DNA of 20,369 nucleotides from Bacteroidales bacterium (lineage in GTDB: Bacteria; Bacteroidota; Bacteroidia; Bacteroidales; F082), in contig JAILDR010000147.1 in the NCBI GenBank assembly GCA_024689285.1, positions 1 through 20,369 of the forward strand, read 5' to 3'. Shown here one piece after another: positions 14,594 through 20,369 of this stretch (position 1 is its first letter; every line of letters starts with the position of its first letter). Below the pieces are notes generated by a model. The model had not been told where the DNA came from, did not search any database, and worked only from the letters and a program-made list of their open reading frames with translations. The translations under genes and the position numbers were made by a program.

Positions 14594-14601
14594 CAAAAAT
14601 A
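14594..14601 (-). promoter_or_regulatory. Possible galE promoter -7 element (TATTTTTG)
   Basis: On the minus strand TATTTTTG fits the Bacteroidota TAnnTTTG consensus, 33 bp before the galE ATG. A TTTC 17 bp upstream is a weak -33 candidate. A palindrome (GATTTCTTACGAAGTAAT) follows immediately and would be at the start of the transcript. Confidence 0.4.
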
Positions 14602-14602
14602 G

Positions 14603-14692
14603 TTATTCCAAATCTTTTGAAACCTTCATGGCAATTCCTGTGATGTCTACGAAGAATTGATATTTCTTATTATGCTCTTTCAGCAAGTCCAT
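14603..14692 (-). CDS. Possible 29-codon small ORF between two identical short repeats
   Basis: From ATG at 14692 the frame encodes MDLLKEHNKKYQ, then FFVDITGIAMKVSKDLE and a TAA, an amphipathic lysine- and leucine-containing peptide with protein-like composition. It is bounded by two identical 19-bp palindromic repeats and lies on the galE strand. I do not recognise it. It may be a real small protein, the tail of a lost gene, or chance. Confidence 0.3.
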   Translation of the reverse strand: MDLLKEHNKKYQFFVDITGIAMKVSKDLE

Positions 14693-14709
14693 TTGTGTGT
14701 GTTTATAGG

Positions 14710-14728
14710 ATTACTTCGTAAGAAATCT
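14710..14728 (-). repeat. Short palindromic repeat, unit 2
   Basis: Identical over 19 bp to unit 1 and in the same orientation, 137 bp away. The upstream minus-strand sequence also resembles that of the other units (a T-rich run ending in GA, then two bases, then GATTTCT). Confidence 0.75.
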
Positions 14729-14761
14729 ATCGAAAATCATTTAAAAATTCCATTTTTGAAC

Positions 14762-14786
14762 GATTTCTATTCCTAAAGGAATATCC
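14762..14786 (+). repeat. Short palindromic repeat, unit 3
   Basis: GATTTCTATTCCTAAAGGAATATCC, in the orientation opposite to units 1 and 2. The hairpin is ATTCC-TAAA-GGAAT. It shares the GATTTCT head and ATCC tail with unit 4. Confidence 0.7.
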
Positions 14787-14837
14787 ACAATGACCGTCAA
14801 ACGCAGATTTTTGATTGATTTTGAAATTATTTTGAAT

Positions 14838-14861
14838 GATTTCTACTCCGAAGGAGTATCC
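14838..14861 (+). repeat. Short palindromic repeat, unit 4, abutting the methyltransferase stop
   Basis: GATTTCT, then ACTCC-GAA-GGAGT, then ATCC. Both arms differ from unit 3 by matching substitutions, so pairing is preserved. It ends 2 bp from the methyltransferase TGA and could serve as its 3' hairpin. The 303-bp gap 14561-14863 otherwise holds only units 1-3, the small ORF and the possible galE promoter. Confidence 0.7.
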
Positions 14862-14863
14862 CT

Positions 14864-16576
14864 TCAAACGTTCCTCACTAGCATTATCTCCTCAGAATCA
14901 AGCTGATACAATGAATAAATCAAGCTATCAATCTCTTTTTGGGCCTCTTTGTCGCCACTCAAGGCACGTTCCACCAAGGCCGTCAACTGAGCATCTTCTT
15001 CAGCAGTAATCTTAGGGAAAGGCAAGGTCGAAAGGTTGCCCTTCAGGATTTTCAAGTCATCGAAACGCTTGACATACAAGAAGTTGAACAACGATGAATT
15101 GAGGAACGCTAACACCGTCTTGGTACTCATGCCATCCACCTCGGGAATGAGGATGTTCGCGCTGTTCAGGAAAAGCCGCTGTTGGTCGTCGTAAGTGAAA
15201 CACAAACGGCTCGAAACGAATTTGTAGACCAACTTCTCTTTGGCGCGATACAATTCTTCTTTTGCACATTGCTGAAAATCAGCGCGATTGAATTTGATAA
15301 AACGCGAAGCTGGCTTCAAGCTGTACTTGGTGATGTCCTTCCCCGTAAAGATGGATTCCAATCCTTGCGAAGGCTTGTTTTTCAGCAGTTTGGCATTGTT
15401 TCCCGTAATGATACCTAATGCCCAGCGGCTGTGCGACAGGTCGTCGTGGCGCAGGCGTTCCACCTTGCCGATAATGGCCTCGTCGCGGTCGTTAAGCATC
15501 GGGATGGCACAAAAGTCGTCGTTGCTCGGCACCAGCTCCTTCCGCGACACCTCGTTTTTCGCACTCGTCACTACATAACTCTGGCTTCCGAAAATAGGTT
15601 TCTTGCTGACTTTCAAGCTAATGAAATCAGTAAACACACCCTTGAACCGCTCACGATAGCATTTCAAGCTTTCCATGCGCGTTTCATGCGTCACAAAGCG
15701 GCGCAAGTCGGCGTGAACCTTGATTTTCATCAGCGACGATGGCAAGAGGAAATGCTGTATTCCATTCCTATTCAACAACTTGAACGATTCGGTAAAAAAC
15801 AGCGAGGCTTTTTCTTTCGACTGGATGATGTCGGATTGGTGGAAATGGTTCTTTTCGGTACCCCAAGGCGGGTTGGTGACGATATAGTCAAACTTTTGGC
15901 CGCCCAAAGCCGAAGCTGCATGAAGCAGGAAGTCCATCTGGTAAATCTGAGGATAAACCGATGATTCGTAATATTTTACCATCAGGTTTGCCTTGGCAAT
16001 CATCACGGCAAGCGGGTCATTGTCAATGCCATAAAGTTGCTCCAACCCCACATTTTCGACTTTAAGCAAGAAGATGCCGCTACCGCAGCAAGGGTCAAGC
16101 AAGGTTTCGCCGCTCAGCACCCTGATATCGGACAGCATCTCGCTGACAATCGCTGGTTTGGTATAATACAGACCTGTTAAGATGCGGCTACCTTCAGCCG
16201 TCAGCGACTGATAGACGAAGCCAATCCAGTCGTCTTGACGGTTTTTGAGGATTTGCCTCGGCACCGAAACCTCAATACGTTTGCAATGTGCATATTCCTC
16301 GAAAAAGCGTTGTTTGCTTTGCTTGTTGACCTTGTTGTGCTCCAAAAACATCGCACAAAGGCTGAAAATCAGCTCGTTGATGGGATAATCCTCTGCCTTC
16401 AAGCCTTCCACGAAACGGGGCAAACTGGCTGCCATCACATAACCTTCAGGCGTGATGATCTTTTGCGAGTGGCTTTTGTTGGCGCGGTGCGTCAAGCGGT
16501 CGTCGCCACCGTGCTTCAGCTTGTCCCAATTACGCTTGGTGGCCTCCGAAATCAGTATTTCCTTTGTTTCCGTCAT
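14864..16576 (-). CDS. N6-adenine DNA methyltransferase with C-terminal specificity-like region, 570 aa
   Basis: A DNA adenine-N6 methyltransferase of the Eco57I/TaqI-like class. The SAM-binding motif I is LLDPCCGSGIFLL (159-171), an acidic YGIDNDPLAV follows at 182-191, and the catalytic motif IV is VTNPPWG (233-239). About 130 residues of helical N-terminus precede them. The C-terminal ~200 residues, with VLAFLNSSLFNFLYVKRF and LSTLPFPKI, look like a TaqI_C-type target-recognition region. No PD-(D/E)XK nuclease domain is visible in the N-terminus and no restriction gene is adjacent, so this is a solitary methylase or a part-lost restriction-modification system. The start is the ATG at 16576, preceded by AGGAGG 9 bp upstream of it; the longer TTG start at 16603 would swallow that site. 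Confidence 0.88.
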   Translation of the reverse strand: MTETKEILISEATKRNWDKLKHGGDDRLTHRANKSHSQKIITPEGYVMAASLPRFVEGLKAEDYPINELIFSLCAMFLEHNKVNKQSKQRFFEEYAHCKRIEVSVPRQILKNRQDDWIGFVYQSLTAEGSRILTGLYYTKPAIVSEMLSDIRVLSGETLLDPCCGSGIFLLKVENVGLEQLYGIDNDPLAVMIAKANLMVKYYESSVYPQIYQMDFLLHAASALGGQKFDYIVTNPPWGTEKNHFHQSDIIQSKEKASLFFTESFKLLNRNGIQHFLLPSSLMKIKVHADLRRFVTHETRMESLKCYRERFKGVFTDFISLKVSKKPIFGSQSYVVTSAKNEVSRKELVPSNDDFCAIPMLNDRDEAIIGKVERLRHDDLSHSRWALGIITGNNAKLLKNKPSQGLESIFTGKDITKYSLKPASRFIKFNRADFQQCAKEELYRAKEKLVYKFVSSRLCFTYDDQQRLFLNSANILIPEVDGMSTKTVLAFLNSSLFNFLYVKRFDDLKILKGNLSTLPFPKITAEEDAQLTALVERALSGDKEAQKEIDSLIYSLYQLDSEEIMLVRNV

Positions 16577-16672
16577 TATACAGCTTCGCCTCCTAAGTCC
16601 CAATAGATTTTGCTAAGGAACTGAAAATCAAATAGATAAAAACTTCGCCTATTTAGGCAAAATAAAATTGTG

Positions 16673-16681
16673 GCAAAAGTA
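16673..16681 (-). promoter_or_regulatory. Likely methyltransferase promoter -7 element (TACTTTTGC)
   Basis: TACTTTTGC on the minus strand matches the Bacteroidota TAnnTTTGC -7 element, about 97 bp upstream of the methyltransferase ATG. No good -33 TTTG is found at 19 bp. The resulting leader would be roughly 85-90 nt. Confidence 0.5.
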
Positions 16682-16735
16682 GTGAAAAACAAAGAAAACT
16701 CTCCAATTTTTGCTTCAAAAAATATTAACCACGGT

Positions 16736-16804
16736 TTCACCTGCAAAGTAATGGCCATGATTTAGGTGGTGTTGAGGGAGAAGATTGTGGAAGTGGCGCA
16801 TTAA
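16736..16804 (+). repeat. Degenerate copy (A) of the antitoxin gene's 3' end
   Basis: 69 bp from TTCACCTGCAAA to a terminal TAA align without gaps to copy B (53 of 69 identical) and to the last codons of the HTH antitoxin gene. An in-frame TAG breaks the reading, so it is not coding. Its right end overlaps the stop codon of the membrane-protein gene on the other strand. Confidence 0.8.
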
Positions 16805-17586
16805 TCTGCCTTCTGTTTTCTTTCCTGTAACGGCAACCTATAGCTCAATATGGTGCAATACAACGAAATGGTTAGCAGAGGTATGTGCATTATACCTACA
16901 TAAATCGTATGAGGATTGAGGAAGTTGAACATGTTATAGATTCCCATTATGGTACCAATAATGGCAGTAATTCGGTATGTCACAATATTGATTTTCGGGA
17001 TATTCAGTGTCAAGATGGTCAGGAAAGCCGGCGTGGTCAGGCAAAAGGCTGTTACGGAATTCTTATAGAAAAAATGCAACGGGTTCCAATCAAAGGTGCC
17101 TTGGCTGGTAAACGGACAAAGATAGGCAAACAAAGCCAAGACAATCATCCAAGCGTATTTCCAACGTAAGTTACTGAAATCGTAATTGTTTTCCGGCTTT
17201 AAGGTCTCGCGAAACCAAACGTAGGCCACCAAGAGGAACATCACAAAATTGACGGTAACAATACTGAATCCATACTGTTCCGTAACGGCCAAATTCTGAA
17301 TGAAAGCGAAGGCACAATAGGACAGAGCGACATACCCGTTGAACAATGTTCTGACCTTGTTCTTGAACACAAAAAGCAGGACGAACATCAATAGCGATAG
17401 CGATTGGAAAAGGATGTTGAGCTCACCCAAATGTCCTTGTGGTGCATGTGAGAGTGTTGTATAGACCATCTGTTGGATATTCTTCGGGTCGAAATTTCGG
17501 CTGACGATTGGCAACAAAACGGATTGCGCCGCCAATAAAATGATGAAGAACCACCATTTGGTTGAGGCTTTTTCGAGTTTTTCCAT
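16801..17586 (-). CDS. Polytopic membrane protein of unknown function, 261 aa
   Basis: A hydrophobic protein with about seven predicted transmembrane segments, starting WWFFIILLAAQSVLLPIV near residue 11 and ending LLTISLYCTILSY before a basic tail ERKQKAD. I recognise no family or catalytic motif. The start is the ATG at 17586 (MEKLEKASTKWW). A TTG 24 bp upstream would add eight residues but is itself part of a promoter-like TAGTTTTGC, so it is unlikely to be translated. The gene is divergent from the toxin-antitoxin pair and lies upstream of the DNA methyltransferase on the same strand, 224 bp apart. Two copies of the antitoxin 3' end flank it. A defence or immunity role is conceivable but unsupported by sequence. 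Confidence 0.8.
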   Translation of the reverse strand: MEKLEKASTKWWFFIILLAAQSVLLPIVSRNFDPKNIQQMVYTTLSHAPQGHLGELNILFQSLSLLMFVLLFVFKNKVRTLFNGYVALSYCAFAFIQNLAVTEQYGFSIVTVNFVMFLLVAYVWFRETLKPENNYDFSNLRWKYAWMIVLALFAYLCPFTSQGTFDWNPLHFFYKNSVTAFCLTTPAFLTILTLNIPKINIVTYRITAIIGTIMGIYNMFNFLNPHTIYVGIMHIPLLTISLYCTILSYRLPLQERKQKAD

Positions 17587-17606
17587 TCGAGTATTGTTTT
17601 GAAGGC

Positions 17607-17615
17607 GCAAAACTA
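17607..17615 (-). promoter_or_regulatory. Likely promoter -7 element of the membrane-protein gene (TAGTTTTGC)
   Basis: TAGTTTTGC on the minus strand fits TAnnTTTGC, about 20 bp before the ATG at 17586. A GTTG about 20 bp upstream, inside repeat copy B, could act as the -33 element. Confidence 0.55.
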
Positions 17616-17635
17616 CAAAAATCAGTGTATAGTCT

Positions 17636-17708
17636 CAACTTCACCTGCAAAACGATTGCCATGATTCAGTTGGCCTTAGGAGAGAAGATTGTGGAGGTGA
17701 CAAAATAA
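17636..17708 (+). repeat. Well-preserved copy (B) of the antitoxin gene's 3' end
   Basis: 73 bp aligning without gaps to 18483-18555, 65 identical. The frame is still open and ends in TAA, reading NFTCKTIAMIQLALGEK, then IVEVTK. Similarity to the antitoxin gene stops abruptly left of CAACTTCACC. There is no start codon or HTH upstream, so it is a fragment, not a gene. Confidence 0.85.
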
Positions 17709-17761
17709 AACCTATTTTTGAAATATTTCACATTTATGTTAAATATATCGGAAAAATGTAT

Positions 17762-17770
17762 TACCTTTGC
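17762..17770 (+). promoter_or_regulatory. Toxin-antitoxin promoter -7 element (TACCTTTGC)
   Basis: TACCTTTGC matches TAnnTTTGC and lies 24 bp before the toxin ATG, giving a leader of about 15-20 nt. The upstream 60 bp are AT-rich; no clear -33 element or operator palindrome is seen. Confidence 0.65.
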
Positions 17771-17794
17771 GCTGTGAAATAAAAACGAAAAACG

Positions 17795-18271
17795 ATGAAG
17801 ACAGCAACTTTAAAAACTCTCGAACAGACTGACAACGTGAGTCTTTATTCCATTTGCTTCGATGGCAATGCCATAAGCGAATATGAAACCTTTGTGCATA
17901 AGTTCAAGGAAGATGCCAAACTCAACAACGAATACAAGACCATTCTGCTTGCCATTGAGAAAATTGTAGCAGTTGGGGCTTTTGAACGCTTTTTCAGACC
18001 TGAAGGAAAAATGAGTGACCGTGTAGCAGCTTTGGCTATTGATTCCCGAAAACTACGTCTTTATTGTCTGCGTATCTCCGACCAGATCCTGATTCTTGGC
18101 AATGGTGGAGAGAAAACAACAAAAACCTACGAAGAAAGCGAAGAATTGAGCGGATATGTGATGGACTTACAAGCCTTTGACAAACTGCTTTTGGAAGCCC
18201 AAAAAGACGGCTCCATTACAATTGAAAAGAATGTTATTACAGGCATTGAAGGTAAAGTATTTCAACTATGA
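17795..18271 (+). CDS. HigB/RelE-like toxin of a type II toxin-antitoxin pair, 158 aa
   Basis: A probable RelE/ParE-superfamily toxin (Gp49/HigB-like). The C-terminal part RKLRLYCLRISDQILILGNGG followed by EKTTKTYEE (around 85-115) matches the strand pattern in which these toxins place basic residues for mRNA or ribosome contact; helices at 30-60 precede it. At 158 residues it is longer than classic RelE toxins (about 90-120), with an extra C-terminal extension VMDLQAFDKLLLEAQ. It overlaps the HTH antitoxin gene by 4 bp (ATGA), in toxin-first HigBA order. The pair most likely autoregulates from the promoter at 17762-17770. The assignment rests on pattern and context, so ribonuclease activity is inferred. 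Confidence 0.7.
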   Translation: MKTATLKTLEQTDNVSLYSICFDGNAISEYETFVHKFKEDAKLNNEYKTILLAIEKIVAVGAFERFFRPEGKMSDRVAALAIDSRKLRLYCLRISDQILILGNGGEKTTKTYEESEELSGYVMDLQAFDKLLLEAQKDGSITIEKNVITGIEGKVFQL

Positions 18272-18555
18272 AAACCGAAACAAACATAAAGTATTATTCT
18301 CCCATTTTGGAAGAAGCAACGGCAAGTATTACTCCGCAAGAGCGAGCCGCTTTTGACCTGAATTATGACATTTCGGAGCGTATATACCAAATTATACAGG
18401 AAAAAGGCATGACCAAGCGCGATTTGGCTCGTTTGACTGGCAAAAAAGAGTCTGAAGTTTCGCGATGGTTCATGCTGGGCCACAACTTCACCTGCAAAAC
18501 AATTGCCCTGATTCAGTTGGCCTTGGGGGAGAAGATTGTGGAGGTGGTAAAGTGA
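18268..18555 (+). CDS. HTH (XRE/HigA-like) antitoxin, 95 aa
   Basis: A Cro/C1-type helix-turn-helix protein, the presumed antitoxin and autorepressor. The HTH is ISERIYQIIQEKGMTKRD (about 35-52), then LARLTGKKESEVSRWFML (53-70), with the recognition helix around KKESEVSRW. An N-terminal ~34 residues precede it that could contact the toxin. The ATG overlaps the toxin stop as ATGA, so translation is coupled. The last 23 codons (from NFTCK) are the segment repeated at 16736-16804 and 17636-17708. The HTH call is firm; the antitoxin role comes from gene order. Confidence 0.88.
   Translation: MKTETNIKYYSPILEEATASITPQERAAFDLNYDISERIYQIIQEKGMTKRDLARLTGKKESEVSRWFMLGHNFTCKTIALIQLALGEKIVEVVK
18483..18555 (+). 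repeat. Antitoxin gene 3' end, parent copy (C) of a dispersed 70-bp repeat
   Basis: The last 73 bp of the antitoxin gene, from CAACTTCACC to the TGA, form the intact member of the three-copy family. The copies start 904 and 847 bp apart (16736, 17640, 18487). Confidence 0.85.
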
Positions 18556-18595
18556 ATGTTTTTCATCCATTGTTTCGACAAAACCAAAAAGTGAC

Positions 18596-18604
18596 TATTT
18601 TTGC
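18596..18604 (+). promoter_or_regulatory. Lipoprotein promoter (TTTC-N19-TATTTTTGC)
   Basis: TATTTTTGC fits the -7 element, and a TTTC at 18573-18576 sits exactly 19 bp upstream, close to the TTTG -33 consensus. It lies 22 bp before the first lipoprotein ATG. Confidence 0.65.
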
Positions 18605-18626
18605 GGCATAAAAACACAAAACTATC

Positions 18627-19826
18627 ATGTTAGGCATTGACTCAAAAAAGAAGAGCAGTTATCGTATGAAAGCGAATTTGTTTTTCTCTCTCATTTTGTG
18701 CGTTTTTTTACTATCCTGCAATTTTTCTGCTAACAAGCAGTTCCAGGAAGCAAAACAAAGTTATGAGAATAAAGATTATGAAAAGGCAATACGATTGTTG
18801 GTAATTATCAATAAGAATTCGCCACATTATACAGAAGCGCAACTACTGATAAAGCAATCGTATCGTGAACTTGTTAATGGTTTAATGGAAGAATATCGTT
18901 ACGATGAAGCAATTGCGTTAATTGACACTATATCGCCAAAATCATGTTATTATGGAATATCACGATTATTAATTCCCTCTATTCGGATATCAAAGATAGA
19001 GTACATGATTCATAATTCTGATGTCAAAGTGCTTACAGACAACACTTTTGAACCATTCGACAATAGTGTCCGCCAACTTCAATATATGTATGACACCATT
19101 TCTTCAGATCCTGATTTGTTAGAAAGAAAAACAGCTTATGAAAGAACATTGTCTTTAGCGTATTTACTTGAATCCGAGTATTACATTGAAAAACATAGAT
19201 ATGAAGAAGCTTTAGTTTTGCTGAATAATGTAAATCCAGAATATATTGATACTGATAAATTTACAGTGGAAATGTATAAGCGAGAAATAATTAACACAAT
19301 AAACAGTATCAATCGGAAGAAAGACATTGAAGCTATTAAAGCCATGACTTCAAACATCTGTGAAATGAATTATTTTGATAAATTCCATGCTTCTGATTAC
19401 AAAAATGATATGCTTAAAGAAGTTGGTATATTTAAGGAATACTGGAAGGTTATTTCTGATGTGGAAACCGCATATAAAAGCGACGAGGAGATAATGTCAT
19501 TGTTAAAAAAGTTACAAAATGAAGTTATTCGCGTTCAAAAAAGAGAGTTTCCAATATTAAGAAAACAATATGCAAAAATACTTTCCAAGAATCTATGGAT
19601 AGAAGATATTGATGTATATTGTGGTGGAAGTGGAAATACGATCATTAGTTTTTATGGTTATTGGTATGCAACACGCGAAAATGTATCTGATACTCAGAAT
19701 AAGGAAAGCTCATATCTACAACAATTAAGGTTCAAAAAATCCATCTATTATTGGTGTCGAGGATTTGATCCAACTCATTTTTACAATATTGATTCCCCCG
19801 ATGATGGTGATCCTGTTTTCGACTGA
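18627..19826 (+). CDS. Predicted lipoprotein with TPR-like repeats, 399 aa
   Basis: An exported lipoprotein: a hydrophobic stretch LFFSLILCVFLLSCNF ends in a lipobox LLSC with acylated Cys31. The mature part begins with TPR-like helical hairpins (FQEAKQSYENKDYEKAIRLL around 39-58; YRYDEAIALIDTI around 95-107; HRYEEALVLLNNV around 190-202). The C-terminal ~150 residues are not recognised. The start could be the ATG at 18627 or the one at 18666 (MKANLFF), which gives a more standard signal peptide; the promoter allows both. The frame ends at TGA 19824-19826, yet the next 38 codons remain open and protein-like. No partner gene is evident; it is independent of the toxin-antitoxin pair by its own promoter. 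Confidence 0.8.
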   Translation: MLGIDSKKKSSYRMKANLFFSLILCVFLLSCNFSANKQFQEAKQSYENKDYEKAIRLLVIINKNSPHYTEAQLLIKQSYRELVNGLMEEYRYDEAIALIDTISPKSCYYGISRLLIPSIRISKIEYMIHNSDVKVLTDNTFEPFDNSVRQLQYMYDTISSDPDLLERKTAYERTLSLAYLLESEYYIEKHRYEEALVLLNNVNPEYIDTDKFTVEMYKREIINTINSINRKKDIEAIKAMTSNICEMNYFDKFHASDYKNDMLKEVGIFKEYWKVISDVETAYKSDEEIMSLLKKLQNEVIRVQKREFPILRKQYAKILSKNLWIEDIDVYCGGSGNTIISFYGYWYATRENVSDTQNKESSYLQQLRFKKSIYYWCRGFDPTHFYNIDSPDDGDPVFD

Positions 19827-20214
19827 ATAGAAACAGTTTCAAGTAACTTCATCAGGAGGGTTGATTATGAAGATGAGAAGCAAAGAAATAATGTATTTGC
19901 TTCCATACAACAGCAGGAGACAACAGATGGTTGTTACATCTGAAAATCCAAACAAAGGGGATAGATAATCTATAATTATAGTGCTCATATTATTTAGAAA
20001 CCAATTGTTATTTGTAAGATGTAGTAATTTAATCAAACAATTTACAACTTGCGTTTTTAGTTCTCTTATTTTATTCATTTTTATTAGTTTGTTCGTACTT
20101 AAATCATTTTCTCGTTCAAATAGCAATAGCCTTCAGAAGAAGAAAAGGTTTTTATCAAGAGAAAAAATAATTACCCAATTTCGGATTTTAGGGAAGTCTT
20201 TCAATCCCTTTTCG
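19827..20214. other. AT-rich gap between lipoprotein gene and lysS promoter
   Basis: The first 114 bp continue the lipoprotein frame after its TGA (IETVSSNFIRRVDYEDEK and onward) to a second TGA at 19941-19943. The rest is AT-rich with only short open frames of membrane-like low-complexity translation on both strands, which I regard as chance. I see no RNA gene or strong terminator. Confidence 0.5.
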
Positions 20215-20223
20215 TACCTTTGC
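20215..20223 (+). promoter_or_regulatory. lysS promoter -7 element (TACCTTTGC)
   Basis: TACCTTTGC, the same nine bases as in the toxin-antitoxin promoter, lies 20 bp before the lysS ATG. No convincing -33 element is seen in the AT-rich upstream sequence. Confidence 0.65.
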
Positions 20224-20243
20224 GCCCAAAATTCAAACGCATC

Positions 20244-20369
20244 ATGTTAAGCGAACAGGAACAAATCAGAAGAAATTCGTTGGCCGAACTCTACAAGCTC
20301 GGCATCAACCCGTATCCGCAGGCCGCGTTCCCCGTGAGCGTGTTCACCACGGACATCCTCAACCAATTT
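20244..20369 (+). CDS. lysS: Lysyl-tRNA synthetase (class II), N-terminal 42 residues
   Basis: Begins MLSEQEQIRRNSLAELYKLG, followed by INPYP, which is the conserved start of class II LysRS (LSEQE.IRR.SL.EL...GI.PYP). This N-terminal helix precedes the anticodon-binding OB fold. The enzyme charges tRNA-Lys in the cytoplasm. The gene runs off the window, so catalytic motifs are not seen. Being a core housekeeping gene with its own promoter, it marks the right edge of the accessory islet. The sequence is GC-richer than the preceding 1.6 kb. Confidence 0.93.
   Translation, partial: MLSEQEQIRRNSLAELYKLGINPYPQAAFPVSVFTTDILNQF

Noticed and set aside
19839..20250. Two small hydrophobic open frames (95 codons minus, 89 codons plus) in the gap before lysS
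   Set aside because: They overlap each other, consist of AT-driven Leu/Ile/Phe/Asn runs, and one overruns the lysS promoter and start.
1..20369. tRNA, rRNA or known riboswitch
   Set aside because: No cloverleaf, CCA-ended structure or conserved RNA core was recognised in the gaps on either strand.

Overview
The window looks like a Bacteroidales (Bacteroidota) chromosome. Coding regions are GC-moderate and gaps are AT-rich. Genes start after A-rich leaders rather than strong Shine-Dalgarno sites. Several starts are preceded by the Bacteroidota sigma-ABfr -7 element TAnnTTTG(C). RmlB, GalE, FabD and LysS all read like Bacteroidales homologues. I cannot place it to genus.

Positions 1-14560 are a nearly unidirectional minus-strand cluster, read from high to low coordinates: galE, a broken GIY-YIG nuclease gene, rmlA, a GxxExxY nuclease gene, rmlB, a membrane acyltransferase, rmlC, a DegT-family sugar aminotransferase, ATP-grasp, a second PLP-fold aminotransferase-like protein, a second ATP-grasp, a U32-like TIM-barrel protein, a citrate-lyase/HpcH-type C-C lyase, a sugar-transfer-associated ATP-grasp, an acyl carrier protein, and the 5' part of fabD. 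RmlA and RmlB should make dTDP-4-keto-6-deoxyglucose. RmlC and the DegT enzyme could epimerise or aminate it. The three ATP-grasp enzymes, second aminotransferase, lyase, TIM-barrel protein and carrier protein look like an uncharacterised pathway that makes or attaches an amide-linked group on a surface sugar. No glycosyltransferase, flippase, polymerase or rmlD is visible in the window.

The nucleotide-sugar part carries three kinds of repeat insertion. An intact GxxExxY (PD-(D/E)XK-type) gene sits between perfect 88-bp direct repeats with nested palindromes. A frameshifted GIY-YIG gene is bracketed by three copies of an ATTGCGGG...CCCGCAAT palindrome. A 61-bp palindromic repeat is inserted in frame inside rmlB and adds about 25 residues. 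Pairing a small nuclease gene with palindromic repeats recalls REP/RAYT elements, but with different nucleases.

Positions 14561-19826 are an accessory islet: four related short palindromes with a 29-codon ORF, a solitary N6-adenine DNA methyltransferase, a polytopic membrane protein, a HigBA-like toxin-antitoxin pair and a TPR-like lipoprotein. Two non-coding copies of the last ~70 bp of the antitoxin gene lie on either side of the membrane-protein gene, with the same left edge. A 417-bp AT-rich gap then leads to lysS, whose first 42 codons close the window.
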